Shown: positions 1 through 11,400 of the stretch, piece by piece
Layout of the letters: the number at the start of each line of letters is the position of its first letter
How positions within the stretch are numbered: position 1 is the first letter of the stretch
Source: Watersipora subatra
Lineage: Eukaryota > Bryozoa > Gymnolaemata > Cheilostomatida > Watersiporidae
DNA: 64,000 nt
NCBI RefSeq assembly: GCF_963576615.1
Contig: NC_088713.1
Location: forward strand, 43,550,776 to 43,614,775
Direction: 5' to 3'
Program-made: the position numbers and the translations under genes
The notes under the pieces: generated by a model
Seen by the model: the letters and a program-made list of their open reading frames with translations, nothing else
What the model was told of the DNA's origin: nothing
Databases searched by the model: none

Positions 1-740
1 CCACAGATAGCTCGAACACATGGTTAACCCGAACGGTTTCTTTGGTCTGTTCCCACGTAATGATAAATTGCTATAGATAACTCGACCTCAACTCTGTTAA
101 CTCGAACAGTTTTTTGCCCAACGGCTACCGAGACGATTGTTATCGCTTTTGAAAATCACTTTATTCCAAGTCATAGAGGTAAACCTCAACTTTTCGTAAA
201 TCATAGGCGTCGTTATTATCACCGTCGGCAAAATATTTTTGTCAACGACTTTTCTAAAGGTTTGGTGAATTTTGATTTTTACCAGACATCCGCTTAGCAA
301 TCGCCTTTCGGAAGCATGGAAAAGTGAGGTGACCTTCGCATAAACTTCAAGAAAAATTGGCAAAATTGATCTCGGTTAAAACGCTCAAAAGAAAAAGATG
401 TCTTTTCTTCTGAGCATTTCAACAACGATCAAGTTTTGCCAATTTTAATCTAAAAAATGTCCTGGCAGTAACATCACCTCAAACAACAAAACAATCTCAA
501 GTGATAGAAAAATCTCCTATACTTTTTGATAAAAAAGTTTTCAACTTTTCATTAGAAGCATTTAATTTGAAACAAGCCATTTATGCTTTTGATTTCTATT
601 ATAGTTTGTATATGTGCATGTATCTACTAATAAATAAATAAATACATGGACTTGTGACAGTGCTCTGATAACTTAAACGCTCTGATAACTTGAACACTTT
701 CGCTCGGTCCCGTGAAGTTCGAGTTATCCATGTTTGACTG
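1..740 (+). mobile_element. Tc1/mariner-pogo-like non-autonomous element, cut by window start
   Basis: This is the right-hand part of the same repeat that is complete at 14861-16000. It shares the blocks around 'gataaattgctatagataactcg', the segment ending in a run of ACTCG-type words, and the right terminus, which reads TCCATGTTTGACTG and is followed by TA. No transposase frame is present. The terminal CAGT/ACTG and TA flank match Tc1/mariner-pogo superfamily ends; the family assignment is inferred from the termini only. An internal segment present in the 14.9 kb copy (the palindrome) is missing here. Confidence 0.7.
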
Positions 741-802
741 TATGTATATGTATATGTGTGTATATATGTGTGTATATATGTATGTATATATGTATATATC
801 CT
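739..802. repeat. TATG/TATA-type microsatellite
   Basis: A run of TATGTATATGTGTG-like words directly abuts the right end of the element at 1-740. Short open frames across it on both strands are repeat artefacts. Confidence 0.8.
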
Positions 803-1898
803 GTAAATGCCAATTAATTCGACACCACCCTGAGCTACGATGCTCACTTTCGGGCCTAGACTCATATGATGGCGATGCACAGTTAGGCATAAGAATGGCT
901 ATCTCACAGGTCAATTAGTTTGGGTTTGCATAGGAGTTACTCTCTTCTTCATTGCATCTGAGCTAACTAGATCTGATGCTTCTGTATCATGTACGGGTCA
1001 ACCAGATCTGATGTCATGGAATGTTGTTGATAAGATTCCAGTGTCATTAGATTAGATCATGATTTGCACTTCCGGTCCGCCTTTTATTAATAAACATCAC
1101 AAATATATCTAATTACACCTAACATCCATTAAAATTTATCAAATATAAATAAATACATAATATAAATCAATCAAATATATAAAATGATTTTAAAAGCCAA
1201 AAGTAAAAACTAAGTCACAGGTAAAAAGCTAAACTAGCAAAGAAATAACCAATAAAAAGTGGGTTTTTATTGTGAATTACCGTAACACTTTCGCTCCCGC
1301 TTTCGTAGTTTTCATTGTAACTAAAAATTTTAAACTTGAGTTACAATGAAACTTGATCACTAAATGGAGAGAAGATTGATTAACTCTTTCGGTACTGTGA
1401 GCCGCGTAGTGTGGCTTGGCAAAGCGTTTGCATATGGCCAAAAGTTGCATGATGCGGCTTTAGTAGGCTTTGTATAAAATGTTTCTGATTAGTGTTTGAA
1501 CTAATAGTTTAAAATTAGCCAAAAATATCTGTATTTAAAAATGAACGGAAACAATTTTCTGCCTGCATTAAGCCAATAGAAAATATATTTACAACCCATC
1601 TTGATAATAATTTCGTTTTACCAAAACTATTTTTTATCGCAATCTATTCTTAGCGAAAACCAGTCGTGTCAGACGCATTACAGCTACAAAGGTTTCACTA
1701 GTTTTAAATCTATGGACTTTGGATGATTTTTATTCAACAATAATACTACTGAGAATTATTATTCTTATTTTCAGCAATGATAATTTGCTCACCTAGCATA
1801 TACTTTTCAAGGTTTGAATTAAAAGTTTTCAACAGCCTCTTGAACTTGTGAAACTTCAATGCCTTAGAAAAACCTCAAATATCAATGAGTTTAGGCTC
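803..1898. other. AT-rich intergenic stretch without a gene
   Basis: No supported gene. It contains an inverted repeat with 13-bp perfect arms (1310-1322 and 1339-1351, arm TTTCATTGTAACT) around a 16-nt AT-rich loop. Confidence 0.5.
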
Positions 1899-1901
1899 TA
1901 A

Positions 1902-2856
1902 AGGCCCGTGCACACTATCGCTCAAATCGATGATTAGCTGTGCGATTGACTGCAGCGATGGGCTTCTATGATGACACTTTGCGATGAGCGGCCAACATAA
2001 TCGTTGCTAGCGACGATGTGATGGACTTTTAACATGTTGAACTTTGACACCGATGATTGCAACTGTTAGCATCTTGATTGGCTGTTTTTTGACTGCATCC
2101 AATTTCAGATATGTTTCCGCACCGAAATTGGCTAACAGACTTTTTAACAGACTTTTGTATGATCTCTATTTATATTAGTATATTTTGTTATTTTTAAATA
2201 TTTAATGGTTAAATAAGTCAATTGTGAATAGCTGAGATAGGTATTTATTGAAAAATAATGATGTTTTTGGTTGTTTTCTGATCACTATCTCACTCATGCG
2301 AAACTGCGCATTTCATTCAGAGATCATATAGCATTCATGAAAAGGATTTTCCAGGGTTTTCCATGGTGTTACGGTGGTTTCGACTGAGTGAGATAGTGAT
2401 CAGAAAACTACCAAAAACGTCATTTTTTAATAAATACCTATCTCAGCTATTCACAATTGACTTGTTTAACCATTAAATATTTAAAAATAACAAAATATAC
2501 TAATATAAATAGAGATCATACAAAAGTCTGTTAAAAAGTATGTTAGCCATATTTGGTGCGTCAAAATACTTCCCAATTTCGATAGTTATGAAGATTTGTG
2601 TCAATTCATATTCAAGCATGGCGATGAACTACACTCGCTGATGAATTGCATAATCGGATAATTAAAAGATAACAAAAGGACTCGTGATATCACCAATCCA
2701 ATTTCGTAATTTCTAATTGGTTGTTGATTAGCGATATCCTACAGCTAATCTCTCATGGTGTCTACACCTTATCGTTGGTGATGATGTAAAAACAGCTAAT
2801 CGTTGCAGTCCATCGAACATCTAAATGTTGGTTTGAGCGATTGTGTGCACGGGCCT
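1902..2856. mobile_element. Harbinger-like MITE with TAA target-site duplication
   Basis: The termini are inverted: left AGGCCCGTGCACACTATCGC and right, on the other strand, AGGCCCGTGCACACAATCGC. The element is flanked by TAA at 1899-1901 and 2857-2859. Three-base TWA duplications are typical of PIF/Harbinger elements, so this is probably a non-autonomous member; no transposase frame is seen. It is close to the element at 3997-4480, which shares the internal GATTAGCTGT and ATGCTAACAGTT blocks, but is longer because a palindrome (about 2110-2565) is inserted inside it. Confidence 0.8.
2110..2565. repeat. Large near-perfect palindrome nested in the MITE
   Basis: The left arm (about 2115-2290) and right arm (about 2385-2560) are inverted copies, for example GCTAACAGACTTTTTAACAG at 2131 against its near-complement ending at 2546. 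A spacer of about 95 nt separates them. The arms include the CTGATCACTATCTCACTCA block near the centre. It interrupts sequence that is continuous in the related element at 3997-4480, so it looks like a foldback element that inserted into the older MITE. Confidence 0.75.
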
Positions 2857-2979
2857 TAATAGTTTCTCAAACCTGTCATCATACGTTAAACAATTTGTAT
2901 GTTGTGGCTATTCTAAGTAAAGATTTCACTATATGTCACAGAAACATACATCCTTATGTACTAACAGTTGGTTCCCTCT

Positions 2980-3996
2980 ATGATAATGCTTGCATTTTGC
3001 TTATCTTTTGAAGAATTCCCCATCAGTACAAGCTCTAGTAATCCACTGGGGAGCATTGCGATGGAACAGGAAATGGACAATTTTCAGAAAACCGATGAGC
3101 ATGAACCAATAATAAATTTAACACAAGAATATGGTTCTACTCTGCCATGGACCCTTCGCAATCGTAGATGGATCTCCGAAGAGACAGAGGAGTTGATTCA
3201 ACAGGCACAAGGTCAACACCCAAACTCTGTTTGTCGTGTATGCAAGGCTGTACTCTCCACTTTTATTCGCCTCAAGGTGCATGCTCAACAACACTATGTA
3301 AACTTTTTCTGTCCGTGTGGAATGCATAGCTATACAAGAGACATTGTTAGCAAGCACCAAAAATATTCAAACTGCTATTATGGAAAGTTATATGCGGTGG
3401 ATAAGGAGAACTATCCAGCGTTCTATGAAGCGATAAAGATGTATATTGAAAGTGAGACAGATAAAGCTAAACTAAGTGCGGGATTTCCACCCTGCAGACC
3501 GTCCCGACGGAATCTTGCAAAAGGAATACAGAAGTATGCGTTAAGACCATTATCAGTAAAACTGGAACCCATCCCCATTTCGGCCGACACTCTAGACACA
3601 AGAAAAAATGAGTCTTCAAATAGTCTAGTTGAAGCATCCAGTGAACTTGGCCAGAACGATGGCAATGGGCTGTCATGTCTTAATCCTAATCTCACAGATG
3701 AGTCTCATGGGAGTTCTCAGGAAACCGCAGAGAAATGTCCTTCCGTAAATGAACCCGAGCTCGGCGGTTCAGGTGTCTCAGATTCACTAACTTCTTCTGC
3801 AATACAACTAGCCTCTGATAAGGCGAGTTGTCACAGTCCTAGGCACTTCTCAGAAAGTTCTATCAGGGAAAACAGTATTGACTCTGCAGAGCCTACTACC
3901 ACCAAACTGAGGAAAGTTGAGGATGGGATGAGCTCTACAGGTAATGGTCTAAACACAAACGAGCTAGTTGACAAAAGGCTTCATACTGCACACTAA
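2980..3996 (+). CDS. Zinc-finger protein, tandem copy 1
   Basis: This is an open frame of 338 residues from the ATG at 2980; a later ATG at 3061 is also possible, and an upstream 5' exon cannot be excluded. Residues about 85-105 form a C2H2 finger (C-x2-C-x12-H-x3-H, beginning CRVCKAVL). A second Cys/His motif follows directly (C-x-C-x12-H-x5-C, beginning FFCPCGMHSY), and then a conserved block VDKENYPAFYEAIKMYI. The C-terminal half is Ser/Thr/Glu-rich and probably disordered. It is a paralogue of the gene at 5139-6049, with which it shares the fingers, the VDKENYPAFYE block and a C-terminal EP...KL...(V/I)ED motif, but it lacks the C-terminal coiled coil. The stop codon is the TAA that flanks the downstream MITE. 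A nucleic-acid or protein-binding role is inferred from the finger only; I do not recognise the family. Confidence 0.7.
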   Translation: MIMLAFCLSFEEFPISTSSSNPLGSIAMEQEMDNFQKTDEHEPIINLTQEYGSTLPWTLRNRRWISEETEELIQQAQGQHPNSVCRVCKAVLSTFIRLKVHAQQHYVNFFCPCGMHSYTRDIVSKHQKYSNCYYGKLYAVDKENYPAFYEAIKMYIESETDKAKLSAGFPPCRPSRRNLAKGIQKYALRPLSVKLEPIPISADTLDTRKNESSNSLVEASSELGQNDGNGLSCLNPNLTDESHGSSQETAEKCPSVNEPELGGSGVSDSLTSSAIQLASDKASCHSPRHFSESSIRENSIDSAEPTTTKLRKVEDGMSSTGNGLNTNELVDKRLHTAH

Positions 3997-4480
3997 AGGC
4001 CTGTGCAAACTATCGCTCAAATCAACGATTAGCTGTGCGATAGACTACAACGATTAGCTGTTTGGACATTATCGCCAACGATAAAGTGTACGTACTATGA
4101 GCTGTAGGTGACAGCTAATCAACAACCAATTAAAAGTTACAAAATTACATTGGTGAAATCGCAGGTCCTTTCGTTATTTTTTAATTACCTGATGATGTAG
4201 TTCATCACAAGCATTGTTCTTCGCCATGTTTTCGAATCTAAATTGACACCAATCTTCACTACTGTTGAAATTGAATACGGTGGATGCTGTCAACAAAAAG
4301 CCAATCAAGATGCTAACAGTTACAATCATCGGTGTCAAAGTTCAACATGTTGAAAGTTCATCGCATTGTCGCTAGCAACGATTACGTTGACTGCTTATCG
4401 CATTATAATGTCATAGCAGCCCATCGTTGCGGTCAATCATACAGCTAATCGTCGATTTGAGCGATAGTGTGTACGGGTCT
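3997..4480. mobile_element. Harbinger-like MITE, 484 bp, on the stop codon of the zinc-finger gene
   Basis: The inverted termini are AGGCCTGTGCAAACTATCGC and, from the other end, AGACCCGTACACACTATCGC. TAA flanks both ends (3994-3996 and 4481-4483). Subterminal GATTAGCTGT words are repeated. No coding frame is present. It is the compact, uninterrupted relative of the element at 1902-2856. The left TAA is the stop codon of the upstream open frame. Confidence 0.8.
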
Positions 4481-4483
4481 TAA

Positions 4484-5138
4484 CAATGTAATCATTTCAC
4501 TTTTTGACTGATGGCTCATTGCCGAAAATTCCAGACCAATTTTTAAAATAGTTGGATTAAATTTATTTGGTTGATCCATACAATGCTCTTTCCATGTTGG
4601 GTTCTCTTTTCTCTAAAAGAGTCATTCAGCGTAATCACCTTTATCTTTTTGGCTCAACAGAGACAAGTTAGTTTGTTCCGTTGGCGGCTTTTTAATAACT
4701 TCTAGTGGTTAACTAAGTAATATTGTTTGGCATTTGCTACCACGGGACCTAAAGACTTAGTTACCCATTTGTACTCAAGAACCTGAAGTTTTTTTAAAAC
4801 TCCAAGCGTCATTTGTTAGATATTATTTTAGGTTTAAAATCAAACAGCTGCTCAAACTTTCCATTCTATGTTGAACAATTCGTATGTTGAAGTAATTGTA
4901 AGTAAAGATTTGATAGTATATCACAGAAACATGAATCCTTATTCATTTTGAACCACTGCTCGCTATGGTGATCTTTGTATATCCAATGATAAATTTTAAT
5001 TTTAACTTTTCATTACCCGAGCAATGCCAGGCATTCATCAATTTTTTATTAATGAATGCTATTAATTTTAATTTTTTTATTACACGGGCCATGCCGGACA
5101 TTGATCTAGTTGATTGATAAATGATATTAATTTACCAG
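4484..5138 (+). other. Intergenic DNA duplicated upstream of both zinc-finger genes, with a Helitron-type 3' end
   Basis: The segment around 4845-4945 (TTGAACAATTCGTATGTTG, then GTAAGTAAAGATTT and ATCACAGAAACAT) matches the DNA just upstream of the first zinc-finger gene (about 2868-2955), so the duplication included 5' flank. At 5073-5109 the sequence reads ACACGGGCCATGCCGGACAT and ends GATCTAG before T: a GC-rich hairpin followed shortly by CTAG, which is the usual Helitron 3' terminus. A related hairpin (CCCGAGCAATGCCAGG) lies at about 5018. Confidence 0.5.
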
Positions 5139-6049
5139 GTAATACAACCAAGGAGGGGGAAACAGACATTTTGCAAGGAGCTGATATGCATGCAACAAAA
5201 CCAACAATCGATTTAACACTGCAGAACGCATCTATTCTGCCTCCGGACCTTGACAAACTTATGTGGATCACTCAGGAGACAGAGCAGCTGATCCAACAAA
5301 CTTGTGGCCAGTCTCCAAACTCTGTTTGTCTTTTATGCAAGGCTGTACTTGCTAATTTTGCTCGCCTCAAAGTGCATGCTCAACAGCATTATGTAAACTT
5401 TTTCTGTCTATGTGGAGTGCATAGCTATGTGAGGGACAACGTTTGTAAGCATCAAAGGAGGGCAAACTGTTTTTTTGGAAGGATATATGTAGTAGACAAG
5501 GAGAACTATCCGGCGTTTTATGAGACGGTAAAGATATATATTCAAAATGAGACAATTAACATTAAACTGAGCACAGGTTTTCCTTCCTGTAGACAAACTC
5601 AACTAAATCCTATTCAAGCAAAACAGGTGTTTAGGATGAGACCTTCATCTTTGAGGTCTATGGGACCAGTTAGAGTGGCACTCAAACTTAAAAACAGGGC
5701 TGGATATCGATTGACTGGTCTTAGACGTCATCATGAAGATAAGACTCGAGAGAGACATCAGGGAAATTCGGAAGAAATGGCTTTGCGAATGCCAAGTCTC
5801 GCCAGCGGAGACGCTCTAGTTCCACCAGAACGAACCTCTACGGGACATTTCCTGTTAGACCGATGTAGTGATAACTCTGTTGACTTTATAGAGCCTATGG
5901 CGAAATTGAAGCAGATCGAAGATAAGATGATCGGTATAGGCAAAGGCCTAAGGAAATTCCGTTCATTGGTAGAACAGATGGAGGACGAATTTCAGGATGT
6001 GCAGACCGAACTTAGGCATTACCGGGAGGGACTCTCAAACAATAAATAG
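5139..6049 (+). CDS. Zinc-finger protein, tandem copy 2, with C-terminal coiled coil
   Basis: The frame is open back to 5114 but has no ATG before 5186. Either translation starts at 5186 or this is a coding exon entered at the acceptor TTTACCAG that ends at 5138. The product has a C2H2 finger (beginning CLLCKAVL; C-x2-C-x12-H-x3-H), an adjoining C-x-C...H-x5-C motif (FFCLCGVHSY) and the block VDKENYPAFYETVKIYI, all shared with the copy at 2980-3996. The middle is basic (KLKNRAGYRL, LRRHHEDKTRERH). The last 60 residues (KLKQIEDKMIGIGKGLRKF through VEQMEDEFQDVQTELRHY) look like a coiled coil, suggesting oligomerisation. The two copies are clear paralogues but not near-identical, so the duplication is not very recent. 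Function is unknown. Confidence 0.7.
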
Positions 6050-7135
6050 AAGAGAAAGAATGAAGAGAGTTTTAAACTCGTAAGAGAAATTAGTAACGAT
6101 AGCTTTTCTGGTTGTATGCCAATTTGAGCCTGGACTTTTTGCCATAAATATTTAGGATATAGCTTTGGAAACCCTGTTTTCTTATAGGCAAGGAATGCTT
6201 GACCTGGACGATTAGTTTAGGTGCAACCCCGCTTTATTAATCGGCTTAGCATTTTTATTTCTTCTCTTTTACATTTTTCCTTTTTGCAATATAATATTTA
6301 CAAGTATTATGCTACATTTACAAACAATTATTTCATTTTTTGGCCTGTGCTACTGTAACAGTACAGGAATTTATTTATTTAGCAATGGTTTATGAATAAA
6401 TCGGGCTCCTTGTTACTTTATTTACAAATATCTCTATAACTACTCATTTCCTTTCATAAAATGACCTCGTTATTATTGTGTAACGATCCAGCATTACATC
6501 ATTTGTTAACGATGAACTTACACAAATTTTTCGTTGATCTCATCAGAAAGTATCGCAATTTTTCAATCATTTGCGATTCTTTTTGATGTTTGAGATGATC
6601 CAATTGCTAGGATGTTTTAAGATTCAAATCAATAAAACTTGATCGCGATTACAAAGCTCAGACAAGAAATATATGCTAAATTACGCCACTCATTGATATT
6701 GTTGCGATATTTAATATCGGCTATTGCGACCAAGTTGAAGCATTGCATCTATCTATTCAGTCGGTCTTTTTGCAAATACGGATGTAATAATCCCACTTTC
6801 GATTGATCTAGAGTGAGACGTTACAGTCGTGATAAAGGTTGATTGGTTCTAATCTTAAAACCTCCTGACAATAAGTTTACCTCAAACATCAAAAACAATT
6901 GCAATTGATAGAAAAATATTAATCTTCTGGTAAATTCTACAAAAACTTTATGTTAATTCATTTTTAAAAGTAGTCTTGAATAAGCCTCATACTTCTATAA
7001 GCTGTTGCTTTCAGGTCTTCACCTGTACATAGACACTTTCCTAATGCTTTTGGGAAAATTATAAAACCATAATTATTATTAAAGACTTATTCTTTTGATT
7101 TGGCCTTTTCTTGTTATGTAGTCCAAAAGCACATT
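6050..7135. other. AT-rich intergenic stretch
   Basis: No gene is supported. Composition is AT-rich with scattered TTTCAAT/GATTCT words; no terminal inverted repeats were recognised. Confidence 0.4.
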
Positions 7136-7345
7136 TATGAAAAAAATTTGTGTTCATGTAAATTTATTTTTACTAACTTATTTCATTAATTCGTAAAAAT
7201 ATAACGAAGTAAAAAATAAATGGATTTATAAAAAAATTTATTTACACGCACACTTTTATAAAAAAATTGTATGCGCTTGTAAATTTTTTACTAACTTATT
7301 TCATTAATTCGTAAAAATATAGCAAAGTAAAAAATAAATATGGCT
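7136..7345. repeat. Direct duplication, two units of about 88 bp
   Basis: The block TTACTAACTTATTTCATTAA followed by TTCGTAAAAATATA occurs near 7170-7205 and again near 7290-7325, with matching flanks on both sides. Unit spacing is about 120 bp. Confidence 0.7.
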
Positions 7346-8477
7346 ACAGTATTGATTAATACGAAAAGATAAATGAAGCCCAATTCCTACATAATAAGTT
7401 ACGATGAGACCCACATGTGTAGTAGCCCTGCAGCTAGCCGAGGTGCTGCGCCCACAGAAGTTGACATAATTTGACAACGTAGGCAACATTCACCATTCCA
7501 CCAAAATTAGAGATTCAGGCAAGTTTTGATTAATTCAGATTTAGCTATGCCTTCTCATCTGTGATCCCCACTGTGATCGCTGCAATACTACAAACATTAG
7601 TTTTAGTAGTGTTATGTTTTTTTCTTGAAAGTTGTTATTTACCTATTACAATTGAATTGAGTTATTATAAACCTTGGCGCTTTATTCATTCATACCTAAA
7701 TATATTGTTTTGCATATAATAGTGTTTTGTTGGAAATTCATAACTTTAACCAATTCATAGGATTGTGAGTGAGGTGATCTCACTGGTTATATATGCGGTT
7801 CACAATCTTGTAAAACCTATAAGAACATGCCAGCAATATTCCAATATAATCTTGTTTAATAATTATGAATGCAATAAAATATGAAAATTTTCTATTGTGT
7901 GTTGTATCTACAATAAAATTTGTTTATATAAAAATGAACAATATTTATAAAAACTAAACAATTATTTATTTATTTTTTTTAAATTACGAAAAAAAAACTG
8001 TTTAAATTTTTTTAAACAAAAAAAAGCAAATAAAAATACAATATAATATGGTATAATATAGTAAAATAAAATAGTATAGGCAACTGAGCTGTAATCTCTA
8101 GTAAAAAATACCATAGTATAATATTGACAACTAAAATCTGGCTGCTTATTATGGAAGTCTGTGAAACCTAACGATATGAGTAAAAAAACAGTATATCTAG
8201 CTTATGACTCAACGCTGGCTGCTACTGGTTAGCGCCGATCAGGTCATCCTGAGTATAGGCTTCAGGAATAGTACAGCGCATCACATTGCCAACTGCAGTG
8301 AACTGCAGATGCCAAACCAATGGCTATGGGCCTATCAGGCTAGCTAGAATATTATAAAACACCACACTATATTATTGCATTTTTTTACTAGTGAGCTTTT
8401 TTCAACCTTGAAAAAAGAAATTTCTTTTTCACAGAGCAGAGCTGAAATTGTTTTTCAATTTTGATCTGTGGCTTCAG
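7346..8477. other. AT-rich intergenic stretch
   Basis: There is no supported gene. Between about 7870 and 8090 the DNA is almost pure A/T with ATAAAATA and TATAATATGG words. Confidence 0.4.
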
Positions 8478-11400
8478 ACAGATGCCCAGACACGGCTCTT
8501 ATAGTGAAGAAAAGTATTCTGAAATGCTGGAAGGCTGTCAATTAATGTGTGTATCAGGAAGCCAAGCCGAATATCATATGTTCAAATCCATCTCAATGCA
8601 GCCTTTTTTCAACTGTGGCCCAGGACAGACGTATGCACATGGCTATCATTATAGTAAGTTTTTCTTTTTTTCACACTTTCTTAGTTGGCATGTTGCAGTT
8701 CTTTTGATTAGTTTGCTCTGTAGCTAGGAATCATTCAGAGCTTTTAAATAAAGCTTTTGAGCTTTATAACTCAGCCATTTTATTGCATTTTACAATAACT
8801 TTTGACATTCATTTGTAGGAATAACTTGAGCACTTTCAATACTTATCGAAGTCCATTTCTCTATGACACTCATTTACCAGGATTACCTTCATCCTCATGG
8901 TCGAAAAGTGGAGATGTAGAGGTACAAGAAGAGGTACAATGGTTAACCAAATACTATCGTTTGGTGTTTCTTGCATTCCAGTTGTCATGTCATGTGATGA
9001 CTGAGTTATCCATTTGTACTTAGGAAATGGCGATGTTTTGTTGGAGGTGCTGTATATCAGTTTGGGTCAAAAAGTCAGTCAAAGTTTTCGTCGCTTGTTG
9101 GACAATTTGTATACTGAGATGGTTGTAAAAATTTGGCTTTTCTCCTTTCTTCGCTTCAGTCTCTATCTTACGAAAATTGTGGACTTCTGGTGTGTTGCAT
9201 ACTTACCCATTAGTTTAGATCGTATTTCATACTGCCCAAAAAATACAGTTGATTTTTTTGTTCAATCAAGCCGAGGTTCTTTTTGTTAGCAGTCTTCATT
9301 TTCTTTCAAACCAATGCTGAAATCAAACTCAAGTTTGCTCAGGTCAGTTTTGTTGTAGAGAAAGTGGCATAGCTTGTTGTTAACAGTGTTAAATGTTAAC
9401 AGCGTTAATTGTTAACAGTGTTAATTGCGGGTTTGAGAAATACCAATAATGATTATTATATACATATAAATTTCTCAAAGTATTTCCGTGTGTCGTATGT
9501 CTGTCTGCATTCCGGCTATAGTTATTATTAGAATAGCCTAGCCGGGCAACAATGCTGACACAATGTCATTGCCTGCCGGCATTTGAAGCTTACTAACTAG
9601 GTTAGTGGAATTATCCATTGGCAATGTGCTTGGCAATGGCCTGACACTTGCTGGAGAGTTGCCTGCCAGCAAGTGGTAAGCAAATCTCATCACTTCTCAT
9701 TATTTATAAGCTGATTTTTAATGCCCGGGCAACGCCGGAAGGCACAGCTAGTATACATATAAATCTCAATGTTTTTCTTTGGTTTCTCCTTTGTTAGTCT
9801 TTTGTTTTCTGTCGTAGCTGTGTGTGGTTACTATATCAATTAAAGTCTAACAATGAAAAATCCGCACTGAATTTGAACTCGATGATTGCAATCACTAGTT
9901 TCTAAACACACACATTTAACCTTTAAACCTTCTAAAAGCACACATTTAACCACAAGGCTATGCCATTCTTATGCTGGCGGGATTATTTGATTATTATACC
10001 AAACTAGCCAAATGTCCAGCATCGCACAGGTATTAAAAACAGCTTATAAACAGTGACAGGCAATTTAGTTGCTTGCCATTAGCCTGGCACATTGCCAATG
10101 ACTAATTTGAGGAAGCTCGGATCAGTATTGTCAAACTTACTAATAAAAGCCATCAAAGCAGGCTTTAATAAAGTTGTGTAACACAGAGTGCTAGAGTGCA
10201 GAGTGCTATTTTAATGAACATAACCACTCATATCGCCTAATGAATGCATTGCATCAATTGGCTAGGTTATCGCCTGGTGAATCAGGAGGTTTCCGAGATC
10301 AAATCCAGCACGCAGCGAATCTTTCATTCCTAGACTTTAATAGCGATAGCTGGACACACCAACCGATGGACTTTGAGATTTATACCGATAGATTAAAAAC
10401 AACCAGAACCAAAAAAATTTGCGAAAAAATGACTCCACTACAAACTATCTGATGTTTATCTACAGTGGTGATACAAATTATGGAACCGCCTTTGAGTTTT
10501 AGTACATAATGCGCTGTAATGGCTCTCATATTATTTATATTCAGTCAAGATATGAAAGTTATATATCATTAAAAAGGAAATTTTATCAGCTGTCGCATTG
10601 TTTAATTTTTTTCTGCATCCAAACCTAATTCCATAGCTAGTGCAGTTAAAAGTGCAACTAATCAGGGTGTCTCATAACAAGTCATTTTTTTCAAAAACAG
10701 TAGTCTGGTGAATGATGTCTAGAATTTCCAAGTTCTTTGATCTGCCCAGTTTAATAATCATCTAAGACAACAATTGCATTGAGTGAGACGTTGTGCATTA
10801 TGCAACATAACCCAAATAGTATTGAAAAGTCCTCCTGCTCTCAATAAAAGTCATTCTAATAACTTCATCATCATGCCTCAACATCTCACGAAAGAAAAGC
10901 GTGCTGTAATAGTTCACTTTCATCAACAAGGGAAACCGCAGAGGGAAATTGCAAGAGAGGTAGATTGCTCTAAGAAAGGTGTATTTACAACAATCTGCAG
11001 ATGGAACGAAACTGTTCAAGTTGAAGAAAGGGCTGGTAGGAGAAGGAAAAAGCTAGCAACAGATCGAGGAACCGGACGCCTAGTGAGACTTTCTTTGGAC
11101 ATTTAACCAGGCCTCTGCTAGCCAAAGAGTTAAAAGAATCAACAGGTACAGAGTTAGCACCATCAACTGTTCGCAAATCATTGATAGATAATGGCTTACG
11201 AGGCTGTAAAGCTCGTAGAAAACCTTTGTTATCATCTTGACAAAGAAAGGCTCGTCTACAATGGGCAAAAGATCATGTGAATTGGTCACCAGAAAACTGG
11301 AGAGCAGTATTATTCAGCGATGAGAGCACACTTACTGTGCAAAATCACTCTGGTAACAACTATGCAAGAAGGAGACCTGGTGAAGAGTTTAAACCAGAAT

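Noticed and set aside
599..918. Three short frames at 599-918
   Set aside because: They span a TATG microsatellite and a transposon end.
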